The notes under the pieces are model-generated. The model was not told the origin of the DNA. It saw only the letters and a program-made list of their open reading frames with translations, and made no database searches. A stretch of 64,000 nt of DNA from Bog-473 sp963704355 (GTDB lineage Bacteria; Actinomycetota; Acidimicrobiia; Acidimicrobiales; RAAP-2), in the NCBI GenBank assembly GCA_963704355.1, contig OY969891.1:4092001-4156000 (forward strand), given 5' to 3'. The position numbers and the translations under genes are program-made. Positions 26,208 to 35,722 of this stretch are shown in pieces; position 1 is the stretch's first letter, and each line of letters begins with the position of its first letter.

Positions 26208-26288
26208 ATGTCAAAGCGAACCGTCAAGCGCAAGAACCGGGCGAAGAAGAAGGCCAACCACGGCAAGAAGCCGAACTGCGGTCGCTGA
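26208..26288 (+). CDS. Ribosomal protein bL37
   Basis: A 26-residue basic peptide, MSKRTVKRKNRAKKKANHGK followed by KPNCGR. The KKxANHGKKPN block matches bL37, the small actinobacterial large-subunit protein seen in mycobacterial ribosome structures. The gene is far below normal calling thresholds but has a clean ATG, a TGA stop and a -10 box at the right place. The next gene on the other strand ends 27 bp downstream. Confidence 0.88.
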   Translation: MSKRTVKRKNRAKKKANHGKKPNCGR

Positions 26289-26315
26289 GCGCCGGCGAAC
26301 GCACCCGCGGGTGTC

Positions 26316-27176
26316 TCAGCACCCGTCCCAGGCCACTCCTCGTGCCGCCAGCACGCCACACAGCGTGGTGGGCAGGTCCGAGATGATGCCATCGACCCCG
26401 AGGTCGATCAGCCGCTCCATCGACTCCGCGTCGTTGACCGTCCACACGTGCACGGCCTTGCCGGCCGCGTGCGCCGCCGTCACGAACCGCTCGTCGACCA
26501 CGACGAGGTCGCCCTGGCGCTCGGGCACCTGATAAGCGATCGCCGGAGTGATTGGCATCGGCTCACCCGCCTGGACCGCCCGCCAGGCGTCGGCCGTCGT
26601 GATGGTGCCCGCCGACGTGGGCACATCAGGCGCATAAGCCCGGAAGGCGTCGGTCGCCGAGTCGAGGAACGACGCCACGATCACGTCTTCCGTGCGCTCG
26701 TACTCTGACAGCAGCCGGGCCAGGGCCTCCTCGTAGGGGGCGACCACCGGCGCCGTCTGCTTGATGTCGAGGTTCAGCACCACGCCGGGGAAATGCTCGA
26801 GGACCTCACGCAAGGTCGCGATGCCGAAGGACGGGTCGCCCGGGGCCCGGCCGCGGAACGGATAGTCCCCGGGAGGACGGCCGGGCGTGACGTCGGCCCC
26901 GGGGATCCACCAGTACGAGAAGTCCAACTGCCGGAGCTCCGCGAGCGTGAACGACTCGATCACGCCGCTCTGGTCGGTGGTGCGGTCGACCGTGGCGTCG
27001 TGGCACACGACGAGCTCGCCATCGGCCGTCGCATGGACGTCGAGCTCAACGGCCGTGGACCCGGCGTCGAGCGCGTGGCGGATGGCGTGCAGCGTCGACG
27101 ACGGTGACTCCCACGCGCCGCCCTGGTGCGCGTACGCGACCACCCTGCGCTCGAGCCACATCGATCCCTCGCTCAC
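26316..27176 (-). CDS. Glycerophosphodiester phosphodiesterase
   Basis: GDPD-family TIM-barrel enzyme hydrolysing glycerophosphodiesters to glycerol 3-phosphate and an alcohol. The catalytic His pair is visible in VVAYAHQGGAWESPSSTL and VVCHDATVDRTTDQSG, with AVELDVHATADGELV (ExD metal ligands) between them. LNLDIKQTAPVVAPYEEAL and the C-terminal VHVWTVNDAESMERLIDLGV and DGIISDLP follow. No signal peptide is present, so it is probably cytosolic. GTG 27176 is chosen from its adjacent -10 box; ATG 27161 is an alternative. Confidence 0.92.
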   Translation of the reverse strand: MSEGSMWLERRVVAYAHQGGAWESPSSTLHAIRHALDAGSTAVELDVHATADGELVVCHDATVDRTTDQSGVIESFTLAELRQLDFSYWWIPGADVTPGRPPGDYPFRGRAPGDPSFGIATLREVLEHFPGVVLNLDIKQTAPVVAPYEEALARLLSEYERTEDVIVASFLDSATDAFRAYAPDVPTSAGTITTADAWRAVQAGEPMPITPAIAYQVPERQGDLVVVDERFVTAAHAAGKAVHVWTVNDAESMERLIDLGVDGIISDLPTTLCGVLAARGVAWDGC

Positions 27177-27182
27177 GGAGCG

Positions 27183-27188
27183 ACCGTA
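27183..27188 (-). promoter_or_regulatory. -10 box of the GDPD gene
   Basis: TACGGT, six bases before GTG 27176. Confidence 0.45.
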
Positions 27189-27252
27189 ACAGCCGCCGCA
27201 GCACGCGCTGCCGCCCGCGGCGGGGCGAGGTCGCGCCCGGCCGTGCGGGGCC

Positions 27253-27258
27253 TATCCT
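27253..27258 (+). promoter_or_regulatory. -10 box of the gene at 27266
   Basis: TATCCT, seven bases before the GTG. Confidence 0.45.
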
Positions 27259-27265
27259 CGTCCAG

Positions 27266-27889
27266 GTGCTCGACCACTTGCTCGTCGACGTCATCAGCAC
27301 CATCCGCGAGTCCTTTGACCGGGCGCTGCTTCAGCGCCAGGCCGTCGAGGAGCGGTTCCAGGTCGACGTGTTCCTCGGCGACGTGTCCTGGGAGACCTCC
27401 TACTCCCTGCCCGGCGAGGAGCAGCCGCCCCGTGTGCGGGCCGACGTCTCGGTGGACTGGCCGACGTGGAGCCAGACCTCGTACCGGAGCTGGTCGATCG
27501 GCGAGCCGCCCGACGAGATGCCCGAGGTCGTGATCGAGGTCGCCCTGCGCGTGCAACGCATGGCCGAGCCGCCCGACACCGAGAAGGTGATGGCGGCGTT
27601 GCCCACGACAGGCCCGCTCGGCGACCCGGTGGACCTGGTGCGCACGGCCACCACGATCGAGCAGGTGTGCACCGACGCCGCCGGCGAAAACGACAGCGCG
27701 CCGGGTGGGCTGCGCTGGGCCGCCGAGGCGACCTACGAGGGCTCAGTCCGCTTCAGCGAGCAGCAGCTCGAAGAGCCCGGCTCGCTCGGCCCCGTCTTCG
27801 ACGGCCTCACCCGTTGGATCGCCTCGACCTTGATCACGCTGGCGGACCTCCCCTTCACGTTCCTGCCTCCCGGGGAGGACGACGACTGA
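27266..27889 (+). CDS. Conserved-looking protein of unknown function
   Basis: 207 residues, acidic, without membrane segments or signal peptide. It starts LDHLLVDVISTIRESFDRAL and contains WETSYSLPGEEQPPRVRADV, a Trp-rich WPTWSQTSYRSWSIGEPPDE and VVIEVALRVQRMAEPPD. It ends LADLPFTFLPPGEDDD. I do not recognise a family. Its stop overlaps the start of the downstream SCO1-like lipoprotein, so it probably belongs to that operon and might relate to copper or oxidase assembly; this is only context. Confidence 0.7.
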   Translation: MLDHLLVDVISTIRESFDRALLQRQAVEERFQVDVFLGDVSWETSYSLPGEEQPPRVRADVSVDWPTWSQTSYRSWSIGEPPDEMPEVVIEVALRVQRMAEPPDTEKVMAALPTTGPLGDPVDLVRTATTIEQVCTDAAGENDSAPGGLRWAAEATYEGSVRFSEQQLEEPGSLGPVFDGLTRWIASTLITLADLPFTFLPPGEDDD

Positions 27890-28638
27890 CCCGTCCCTCG
27901 CTGCGCGGGGCGCTCATCCTCGTCGTCCTCTCCCTCAGTGTGCTCCTCGCCGCCTGCGGGTCGGACGCGCCGGCGGCGCCGCCGGCGGGACAGGGTCTGA
28001 TCATCGACGAGCCGACTCCTCAGCACGTCCCCCTCGTCAACCAGGCGGGGCAGTCCGTGTCGCTGGCGTCGCTGCGGGGCAAGGTGGTCGTCCTCGCGCC
28101 CTTCCTCTCGCTGTGCCAAGACGAGTGCCCGCTCGTCACGGGCGCCTTCATCGCCCTGCAGCGCGACCTGCGCGCCGCCGGGCAGGCCGGCCGTGTCGTC
28201 TTCGTGGAGGCGACGGTGGACCCCGGTCGCGACACCGTCGCGCGGCTCGCCGCCTACCAGCGGGAGTTCGGCGCCGACTGGGACCTCTGGACCGGCTCAC
28301 CCGCCGCCATCGCGACTTTCTGGAGGCCCTTCGGGGTGACCTATGCGAAGGTGCCCGAGGACGCGCCGGCCAAGATCGACTGGTGGACGGGCCAGCCGCT
28401 CAGCTACGACGTGGTCCACACCGACGGCTACATCCTCATCGACCCCTCGGGGCGAGAGCGCTTCGTCGACGCCAGTGCGCCCGACCTGCCCGGTCTCTCG
28501 CCCAAGCTCAAGTCCTTGCTCGACGGCGGGGGCCTCCGCGACCTGGCGCACCCCGAGGAGCCCAACTGGACGATCGCCGACGCCCTGACGTCCATCAGCT
28601 GGGTGCTCGGGACGAACATCCCGGCGTCCGGGTCGTGA
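27886..28638 (+). CDS. SCO1/SenC-family lipoprotein
   Basis: Extracytoplasmic thioredoxin-fold copper chaperone or thiol reductase used in cytochrome oxidase assembly. The lipoprotein signal is LILVVLSLSVLLAACGS. The redox/copper motif is LCQDECPLVTGAF (CxxxCP) and the distal His is in DVVHTDGYILIDPSG. The frame has no ATG, GTG or TTG before the signal peptide. CTG 27886 overlaps the upstream TGA (CTGA) with GGGGAGG at 27872-27878 seven bases away, so I take CTG as the start. It is followed with overlap by a second lipoprotein gene. Confidence 0.85.
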   Translation: MTRPSLRGALILVVLSLSVLLAACGSDAPAAPPAGQGLIIDEPTPQHVPLVNQAGQSVSLASLRGKVVVLAPFLSLCQDECPLVTGAFIALQRDLRAAGQAGRVVFVEATVDPGRDTVARLAAYQREFGADWDLWTGSPAAIATFWRPFGVTYAKVPEDAPAKIDWWTGQPLSYDVVHTDGYILIDPSGRERFVDASAPDLPGLSPKLKSLLDGGGLRDLAHPEEPNWTIADALTSISWVLGTNIPASGS

Positions 28639-29153
28639 TGCCGGGACCGCTGCGCCGTACCGCCTTCGTCGTAACCGCAGCGCTCGCGCTGCTCGCCGTG
28701 ACGATGAGCGCGTGCGGGGGCGGTGACATCACCACGCTGTCGTCTCCCCCGACGACGGATCCCGCGCTGACGCTCACGCTGCAGAAGTCACCAGCGGGAC
28801 CGATCCTCGCCACCGGCGGGGGCGACACCCTCTACGATTTCGTCGCCGACACCCCGACGCACAGCGCGTGTGTGAACGACGGCTGCGTGCTGCAGTGGCC
28901 GCCGCTCCTGCGCTCCGGCCCGGTCCGCGTCGGGAAGGGCGTCGACCCGGCTCTCGTGGGCACGCTCGAGCGCCCGGGAGGCCAGGTCCAGCTCTCCTAC
29001 GGAGGCCATCCGCTGTACACCTACGCGCTCGACGTCACACCCGGCTTGGTCATGGGTCAGGGCATCGACCAGGACAGCGGGTTGTGGTACGTCATCGACG
29101 GCCGGGGGAAGCAGGTCACGACGTCCTTCACGGTCCAGAGCCCCGACGCCTGA
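28638..29153 (+). CDS. Secreted-repeat lipoprotein (PF03640-like)
   Basis: 171-residue lipoprotein with signal RTAFVVTAALALLAVTMSAC. Two PF03640-type repeats are visible. The first is GDTLYDFVADTPTHSACVND with GCVLQWPPLL; the second is SYGGHPLYTYALDVTPG and GQGIDQDSGLWYVID. Members are surface or periplasm-equivalent proteins of unknown biochemical role. The ATG overlaps the SCO1-like stop, which ties it to that operon. Confidence 0.85.
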   Translation: MPGPLRRTAFVVTAALALLAVTMSACGGGDITTLSSPPTTDPALTLTLQKSPAGPILATGGGDTLYDFVADTPTHSACVNDGCVLQWPPLLRSGPVRVGKGVDPALVGTLERPGGQVQLSYGGHPLYTYALDVTPGLVMGQGIDQDSGLWYVIDGRGKQVTTSFTVQSPDA

Positions 29154-29187
29154 ACCAGCCGGACGCATCCTTGTCGGAGAGCTGCTC

Positions 29188-30274
<1,087 letters not shown>

Positions 30275-30284
30275 GCGACGCCGA

Positions 30285-31305
30285 CTATCCGAGCAGCCCG
30301 GCGCCCACGGCGAGCGCCTTGAGGTCGGCCTCGGGACGGGCCCCGGTGTGCGAGATGACCTCGGCCGCGCAGAGGCCGCCCAGCCGCGTGCTCTCGACCG
30401 GGCCCAGGCCGTGGGTGAGCCCGTACAGGAAGCCGGCCGCAAACAGGTCGCCGGCCCCCGTGGTGTCGACGACCCGCTCGGCCGCCGCGGCCGGGACCTC
30501 CTCCGGGCCGTGTGCGGTCAGGACGACAGCGCCCTTGGCCCCGCGGGTCATCACGACGAGCAGACCGGTCTCCTCGGCCGACGCCAGCGCGTCCTCGTAC
30601 GACGGCGCGCTCGAACAGCATGGTCAACTCCTCCTCGTTGCCGAGCAGGACGTCGACATCGTCGAGCAGGAGGTCGAGGAATTCGCGTTGGTGCCGGCTC
30701 ACGCAGAACGGGTCGGAGAGGGACAACGCAACCGAGCCGTCCCCCGCGTGGGCTGTCGCGGCGGCCAGACGCATCGCCTCCTTGGCCGCCGGCACGTCCC
30801 ACAGGTAACCCTCGAGCAGCACGATCGAAGCCCGGGCGACGAAGATCGACGGCACGCCGGCGGGGGTCAAGGTGGACGCGGCGCCGAGGTAGGTCCCCAT
30901 GGTGCGGTCGGCGTCGTCGGTGATCAGGACGATGCAGCGTCCGGTGCCGAGACCGTCGCCCACCGCCGTCTCGCTCAGATGGGGCTGGAACTCGACGCCG
31001 GCGGCCCGGAGGTTCTCGGCGTAGGTGCGCCCGACCTCGTCGTCGGCCACGGCGCCCACGAAACCGGCGGTGCCGCCGAGCTCGGCGATCCCGGCCGTCG
31101 TGTTGGCCACCGAGCCTCCCGACACGAAGCGCGGGGTGCCCATTGCCTGCTGCACGGCGACGGCGGTGTCCAGGTCGATCAGGGTCATCGACCCCTTGGC
31201 CAGCCCCGTCCGCGCGAGCTGTTCGTCGCTCGCGACCTCAATGACGTCAAGCAGGGGTGACCCGATGGCCACGACGTCGAGGTCGTGCGCGGCTCGGTCT
31301 CGCAC
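30285..31305 (-). CDS. PfkB-family sugar/adenosine kinase, frameshifted
   Basis: Ribokinase-fold kinase most like actinobacterial adenosine kinases. The start is GTG 31305 (GTG 31353 is possible). LDVVAIGSPLLDVIEVASDE, MTLIDLDTA, FVSGGSVANTTAGIAELGG and GAVADDEVGRTYAENL lead to DVLLGNEEELTMLFE, where the frame breaks. It resumes with YEDALASAEETG, VVMTRGAKGAVVLTAHG and the catalytic DTTGAGDLFAAGFLYGLTHG (anion hole plus Asp base). The lesion is in GCGCGC at about 30604-30611; adding two bases restores RAPSYEDAL. It ends ten bases before ychF and is divergent from pepN. Confidence 0.9.
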
Positions 31306-31383
31306 GGGGGATGGAGCATTATCGCTTTCGGTCGTCGTCTCGGTTTCGGGCACGGAGCGAGAACCTACTCGGAGCGCGGCAGC

Positions 31384-31389
31384 TAGCCT
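31384..31389 (+). promoter_or_regulatory. -10 box of pepN
   Basis: TAGCCT, seven bases before the ATG, within the 91-bp divergent gap with the PfkB kinase. Confidence 0.45.
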
Positions 31390-31396
31390 TCCTCGG

Positions 31397-34000
31397 ATGC
31401 ATCCACCCACCGCCGCGGCCTCCAGCACACCGGGAAGCGAGCCTTTTCGGCTTCCCAGGACGGTCGAGCCGGAGCGGTACCGCCTGGAGCTCGAGCCCGA
31501 CGTCGCGTCGGCCACCTTCTCGGGCACGGTCGCCATTGACGCGGTGATCCACGAACCGGTCGACGAGATCGTGCTCAACGCGGCCGAGCTGGCGGTGAGC
31601 GACGTTGAGGTCGTCGTGGCCGACGGATCGACGACGTCATGCACCGTGTCCTTCGACGACGAGCTCGAACAGGTGGTCTTCCGCTCCGTGAACACGCTGC
31701 CCCCCGGGCCGTGCACCCTCACCTGCCGGTTCAGCGGCACGCTGAACGACAAGCTGCGTGGCTTCTACCGCTCGACCTATACCGGTCCCGACGGTGAGAC
31801 CCAGACGATCGCCACCACCCAGTTCGAGTCGGTCGACGCCCGTCGATGCTTCCCGTGCTTCGACGAGCCAGACCGCAAGGCCGTTTTCGAGATCACGCTG
31901 TTCGTCGAGCCCGAGGTCGAGGCGATCTCGAATTCGCCCGTCGTGGAGGTCGACCCGGTGCGCGACAAGCGGCGGGTCCGGTTCTCGCCCACCATGAAGA
32001 TGTCGACCTACCTCGTCGCCTTCGTGATCGGCAAGCTCGAGACCACGGAGACCGTCGATGTCGACGGCGTGCCGCTCCGGGTGGTGTGCACGCCCGGCAA
32101 GGTGGGGCTGGCCAGCTACGCCCTCGAGGTCGGCGCGTTCGCGCTCCGGTTCTTCACCGACTACTTCAACATTCCGTACCCCGGGGACAAGGTCGATCTC
32201 GTTGCGATCCCCGACTTCGCGGCCGGGGCGATGGAGAACCTCGGGTGCATCACGTTCCGCGACACCGCCCTGCTCATCGACCCGGACGAGGCGGCGCGGG
32301 CCGAGCTCGAGCGCGTCGCCGACGTCATCGCGCACGAACTCGCGCACATGTGGTTCGGCGACCTCGTGACCATGGGGTGGTGGGAGGGCATCTGGCTCAA
32401 CGAGGCCTTCGCTACCTTCATGGAGATGCTCTGCGTGGACGCCTTCCGGCCCTCGTGGGACCGCTGGGTCGGCTTTGCCCCCTCCCGCGAGGCGGCACTC
32501 GCCGTCGACGGCGTCCACTCCACCCGGCCCATTGAGTACCCGGTCGGACCGCCCAAGGAGGCCGAGGGCATGTTCGACCTGCTGACCTACGAGAAGGGCT
32601 GCGGCGTGCTCCGGATGCTCGAGCAGTACATCGGGCCCGAGGTCTTCCGAGACGGCGTGCGCACGTACCTCAAGGCACACGCCTACGGCAACACGGTGAC
32701 GACCGATTTGTGGGACGCGCTCGAGGACGCGAGCGGCGCGCCGGTGGGCGACGTCATGAACACGTTCATCCTCCAGGGCGGGCATCCGCTGGTGTCGCTG
32801 ACGGGAGGGTCGCTGCACCAACAGCCGTTCGCCTACGGACCCGTGCCGCCCGGCACCACCTCCGCTATCGGCACCGAGTGGAACGTGCCGGTCGCCGTGC
32901 GGGCGCTGCCTTACGACGGGAAGCCGGGCGCGCCGATCCGGCGCCTCGTGTTGCGCGCCGAACCCGAACCCATTGAGGAGGACGAGCGCGGGCTGGCGGT
33001 CGTCAACGCCGGGGGCTGGGGTGTCTTCCGCGTCGGCTACGAGACGCCGCACCGGCTCGCGTTGGCCGGCCAGCTCTCGGAGCTCACACCGCTCGAGCGA
33101 GCCGATCTGCTGGGCGACACCTGGGCCACCACCCTGGCGGGCCACTCGCGCCTGCGCGACTTCCTGGCGGTCGCGGCAAGGCTCGGGGTCGAGCCCGACC
33201 CCGCCCCATGGTCCGCCGTGGGCAGCGCGTTCATGCTCACCCATCGGGTGGCCTTTCCCCAGGACCGGCCGGCGCTGCGGGAGGCCGTGGCCGCCGTGGT
33301 CGGCCCGGTCCACCGTTACCTCGGCTTTACCGCGCGACCCGGTGAGGCCGAGCGCACCCCGACGCTGCGCGCCCTCGCCATCAACCTGATGGGTACGGTG
33401 GGCGCCGACGAAGCGGTGCGAGCGGAGGCGGCGCGCCGCTTCGACGACTCGCCCATCGGCGGCGGCTCGGGCGACCCCATCCCCCCGGACATCGAGAGCG
33501 CGACTCTCGCCGTCGTGGCCCAGCTGCTTCGCCCGGGCGACTACGACGCGCTGCTGGCTCGCTACCGCTCCGCGGCCACCCCGCAGGAAGAGATGCGCTC
33601 GCTCGGCGCGCTGTCCTCGTTCCCCGACGTCGAGCTCTGCCTGAGAACATTCGACCTCGCCATGACCGAGGTCCGAAGCCAAAACGGGTTCGCCGTCATC
33701 GGCGCGCTGCTGGCCAACCCGGTCGGGTGCCAGGCGGTGTGGACCCGGCTCACCGAGCGCTGGGGCGCCGTGCTGGACCGGTTCCCGAAGAACGCCCCGA
33801 CCCGGATCCTCGAATCGTTACCCGCGTTGTGTGCCGACGCCGCCTTCGCCGACGACGCAATCGCCTTCCTGGCCGAACACCCACTGGCGTCGGGGCCGCG
33901 TCGGGTGGCGCAGTCGGCCGAGCGGCTTCAGGTGAACGTGGCCTTCGCCGCCCGGGAGCGCCCGCAGCTGACCGAGTCGTTGGTCGCGGCACGCTCTTGA
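31397..34000 (+). CDS. pepN: M1-family aminopeptidase N
   Basis: Zinc metallo-aminopeptidase of 867 residues, cytosolic. The N-terminal beta domain includes DARRCFPCFDEPDRKAVFEI and MKMSTYLVAFVIGKLE. The exopeptidase motif is GAMENLG, the zinc site is VIAHELAHMWFGDLVTMGWW with the third ligand Glu in WLNEAFATFMEM, and the transition-state Tyr region is LTYEKGCGVLRML. The C-terminal half is the helical ERAP1-like domain (NAGGWGVFRVGYE, RADLLGDTWATTLAG). Length matches the family. Confidence 0.96.
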   Translation: MHPPTAAASSTPGSEPFRLPRTVEPERYRLELEPDVASATFSGTVAIDAVIHEPVDEIVLNAAELAVSDVEVVVADGSTTSCTVSFDDELEQVVFRSVNTLPPGPCTLTCRFSGTLNDKLRGFYRSTYTGPDGETQTIATTQFESVDARRCFPCFDEPDRKAVFEITLFVEPEVEAISNSPVVEVDPVRDKRRVRFSPTMKMSTYLVAFVIGKLETTETVDVDGVPLRVVCTPGKVGLASYALEVGAFALRFFTDYFNIPYPGDKVDLVAIPDFAAGAMENLGCITFRDTALLIDPDEAARAELERVADVIAHELAHMWFGDLVTMGWWEGIWLNEAFATFMEMLCVDAFRPSWDRWVGFAPSREAALAVDGVHSTRPIEYPVGPPKEAEGMFDLLTYEKGCGVLRMLEQYIGPEVFRDGVRTYLKAHAYGNTVTTDLWDALEDASGAPVGDVMNTFILQGGHPLVSLTGGSLHQQPFAYGPVPPGTTSAIGTEWNVPVAVRALPYDGKPGAPIRRLVLRAEPEPIEEDERGLAVVNAGGWGVFRVGYETPHRLALAGQLSELTPLERADLLGDTWATTLAGHSRLRDFLAVAARLGVEPDPAPWSAVGSAFMLTHRVAFPQDRPALREAVAAVVGPVHRYLGFTARPGEAERTPTLRALAINLMGTVGADEAVRAEAARRFDDSPIGGGSGDPIPPDIESATLAVVAQLLRPGDYDALLARYRSAATPQEEMRSLGALSSFPDVELCLRTFDLAMTEVRSQNGFAVIGALLANPVGCQAVWTRLTERWGAVLDRFPKNAPTRILESLPALCADAAFADDAIAFLAEHPLASGPRRVAQSAERLQVNVAFAARERPQLTESLVAARS

Positions 34001-34689
34001 CCGCCGACGCGGCCCTCCAGGGCGAACGAAATGCCGGGCGGGTCGCGATGTTGCTCGACGCGGCCCGCCGTACCCGCGGGTTCATGCCCGACGACGAGGG
34101 CGAGGCCCTCTTCGAGGCTGCCCTGCGGGCCGGCAGGGCCGCCGTCCCCGCTGCGGTGCCCACGACGTTCGTCGAGATCGGCGCGTGGTGCGGCAAGTCG
34201 ACGGTCTACATCGGCGCGGCTGCCGAGGCTTCGGGCGCCGTCCTGTTCTCCATCGACCATCACCGCGGCTCGGAGGAGAATCAGCCGGGATGGGACTACC
34301 ACGAGGCCGATCTCGTGGACCCCGAGGTTGGTCGCATCGACACGCTGCCTCAGTGGCGCCGTACCATCACGGGCGTCCATCTCGAGTCGTCCGTCGTCGG
34401 CATCGTCGGCGACGCCCCGACCGTGGCGGCGCGGTGGGACCGGCCGCTCGCCTTCTGCTTCATCGACGGGGGCCACGGAGCCGAGCCCGCGTGGGCCGAC
34501 TTCCACGGCTGGGCGCCCCAGGTCGCCATGGGGGGCTGGCTGGCCATCCACGACGTCTTCCCCGATCCGGCTGACGGTGGTCGCCCGCCCTACGAGCTCT
34601 ACTGCGCCGCCCTCGATTCGGGCGAGTTTGCCGACGATGGTGTCTGTGGCAGCCTGCGCGTGCTGCGCCGCGTGAAGCCGCGGGGCTGA
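33997..34689 (+). CDS. Class I SAM-dependent methyltransferase (Methyltransf_24-like)
   Basis: 230-residue enzyme with TTFVEIGAWCGKSTVYIGAA (SAM motif I), VLFSIDHHRGSEENQPGWDY (acidic loop), and AFCFIDGGHGAEPAWADFHG with GGWLAIHDVFPDPADGG. This is the pattern of sugar O-methyltransferases and cephalosporin-hydroxylase-like proteins. The stop of pepN overlaps a TTG used as start (TTGA); ATG 34048 is an alternative. The substrate is unknown. Confidence 0.8.
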   Translation: MTADAALQGERNAGRVAMLLDAARRTRGFMPDDEGEALFEAALRAGRAAVPAAVPTTFVEIGAWCGKSTVYIGAAAEASGAVLFSIDHHRGSEENQPGWDYHEADLVDPEVGRIDTLPQWRRTITGVHLESSVVGIVGDAPTVAARWDRPLAFCFIDGGHGAEPAWADFHGWAPQVAMGGWLAIHDVFPDPADGGRPPYELYCAALDSGEFADDGVCGSLRVLRRVKPRG

Positions 34690-34694
34690 ACCAC

Positions 34695-35561
34695 CTAAGG
34701 GTGATGCACGCCCCAGGTCTCCGCCAGGTGGCCGACCCAGGCTGCCGCATCCTCGGGCACCCCCGGCGGGGCCGTCACCAGCACCAGTTCGTCCACGCCG
34801 AGGGCTTCGATGTCGGCGCGATCGTCCGGACTCGCATCGCTCAGCGCAACCGCCACATCGACCGAGCCCTCGGTGCGCCCCGACGCCGCGCACGCGGATC
34901 GCAGGGCGTCGAGGCGCCCGGGAAGCTCGTCGACTGAGACACTGAAGCCATACCAACCGTCGCCGTGCGTCGCCACCCGCTGCAAGGCCCGGTCACTGTT
35001 TCCGCCGAACACGACTGGGACGCGACGACGCACCGGCTTGGGGTAGCAGCGGATGCCCTCGAAATGCACGTGCCTTCCGACGTAGGACGACACGTCTTCA
35101 CCCCACAGCACGCGCATGGCCTCGACGTACTCGGTGGTGCGAGCGGACCGCCCTGCGAACGGCACGTTCAAGGCGGCGAACTCCTCCGCCGACCACCCGA
35201 CGCCGACGCCGAGCGTGAAGCGTCCCCCTGAGAGGACGTCGATGCTGGCGACGGACTTGGCGGCGATGACGGGATTGTGTTCGGGCAACAAGAGGACCCC
35301 GGTCGCCAGGCGGATGCGCGAGGTCACCGACGCCAGAAAGCCGAACAGAACGAGCGGATCGAGCCAGTCGGCGTGGCTCGGCACGGCGATGCGTCCGTCG
35401 TCGGAGTACGGATAGAGCGACGCCGGATCGTCCACCATGACCACGTGCTCGCCGGCCCACAGCGTGGCAAACCCGCACCGCTCGGCTGCCTCGCCCAGGG
35501 CGGCGATGACGGTAGGGTCCGCACCGGTGCCGATGCCCAGCGCGTGGAGGCCGACCCGCAT
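34695..35561 (-). CDS. F420-dependent luciferase-like oxidoreductase (LLM class)
   Basis: 288-residue TIM-barrel flavin/F420 oxidoreductase. Diagnostic blocks are GFATLWAGEHVVMVDDPASL, SRIRLATGVLLLPEHNPVIA, SIDVLSGGRFTLGVGVGWSA and MRVLWGEDVSSYVGRHVHFE, with PVVFGGNSDRALQRVATHGD and GWYGFSVSVDELP. The F420 subgroup is inferred from these blocks and the actinobacterial setting. ATG 35561 gives the usual MRVGLHALGIG start; ATG 35582 is seven residues longer. It is separated from the prenyltransferase-fold gene by 161 bp. Confidence 0.87.
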   Translation of the reverse strand: MRVGLHALGIGTGADPTVIAALGEAAERCGFATLWAGEHVVMVDDPASLYPYSDDGRIAVPSHADWLDPLVLFGFLASVTSRIRLATGVLLLPEHNPVIAAKSVASIDVLSGGRFTLGVGVGWSAEEFAALNVPFAGRSARTTEYVEAMRVLWGEDVSSYVGRHVHFEGIRCYPKPVRRRVPVVFGGNSDRALQRVATHGDGWYGFSVSVDELPGRLDALRSACAASGRTEGSVDVAVALSDASPDDRADIEALGVDELVLVTAPPGVPEDAAAWVGHLAETWGVHHP

Positions 35562-35722
35562 CCCGACATGATGTCCGGTCATCTCAACCACGTCGAACGA
35601 GGGCGTTCTCTCCATGAAGGCGATGAACGTGTCCCGAGGCGACGCACTGTCGGGCACGCTGACGGCCGGCCGGGTCGGTGCGCGTGGCCGGATCCTCCAT
35701 CCCTTCGCTGTGGCTGGACGAA

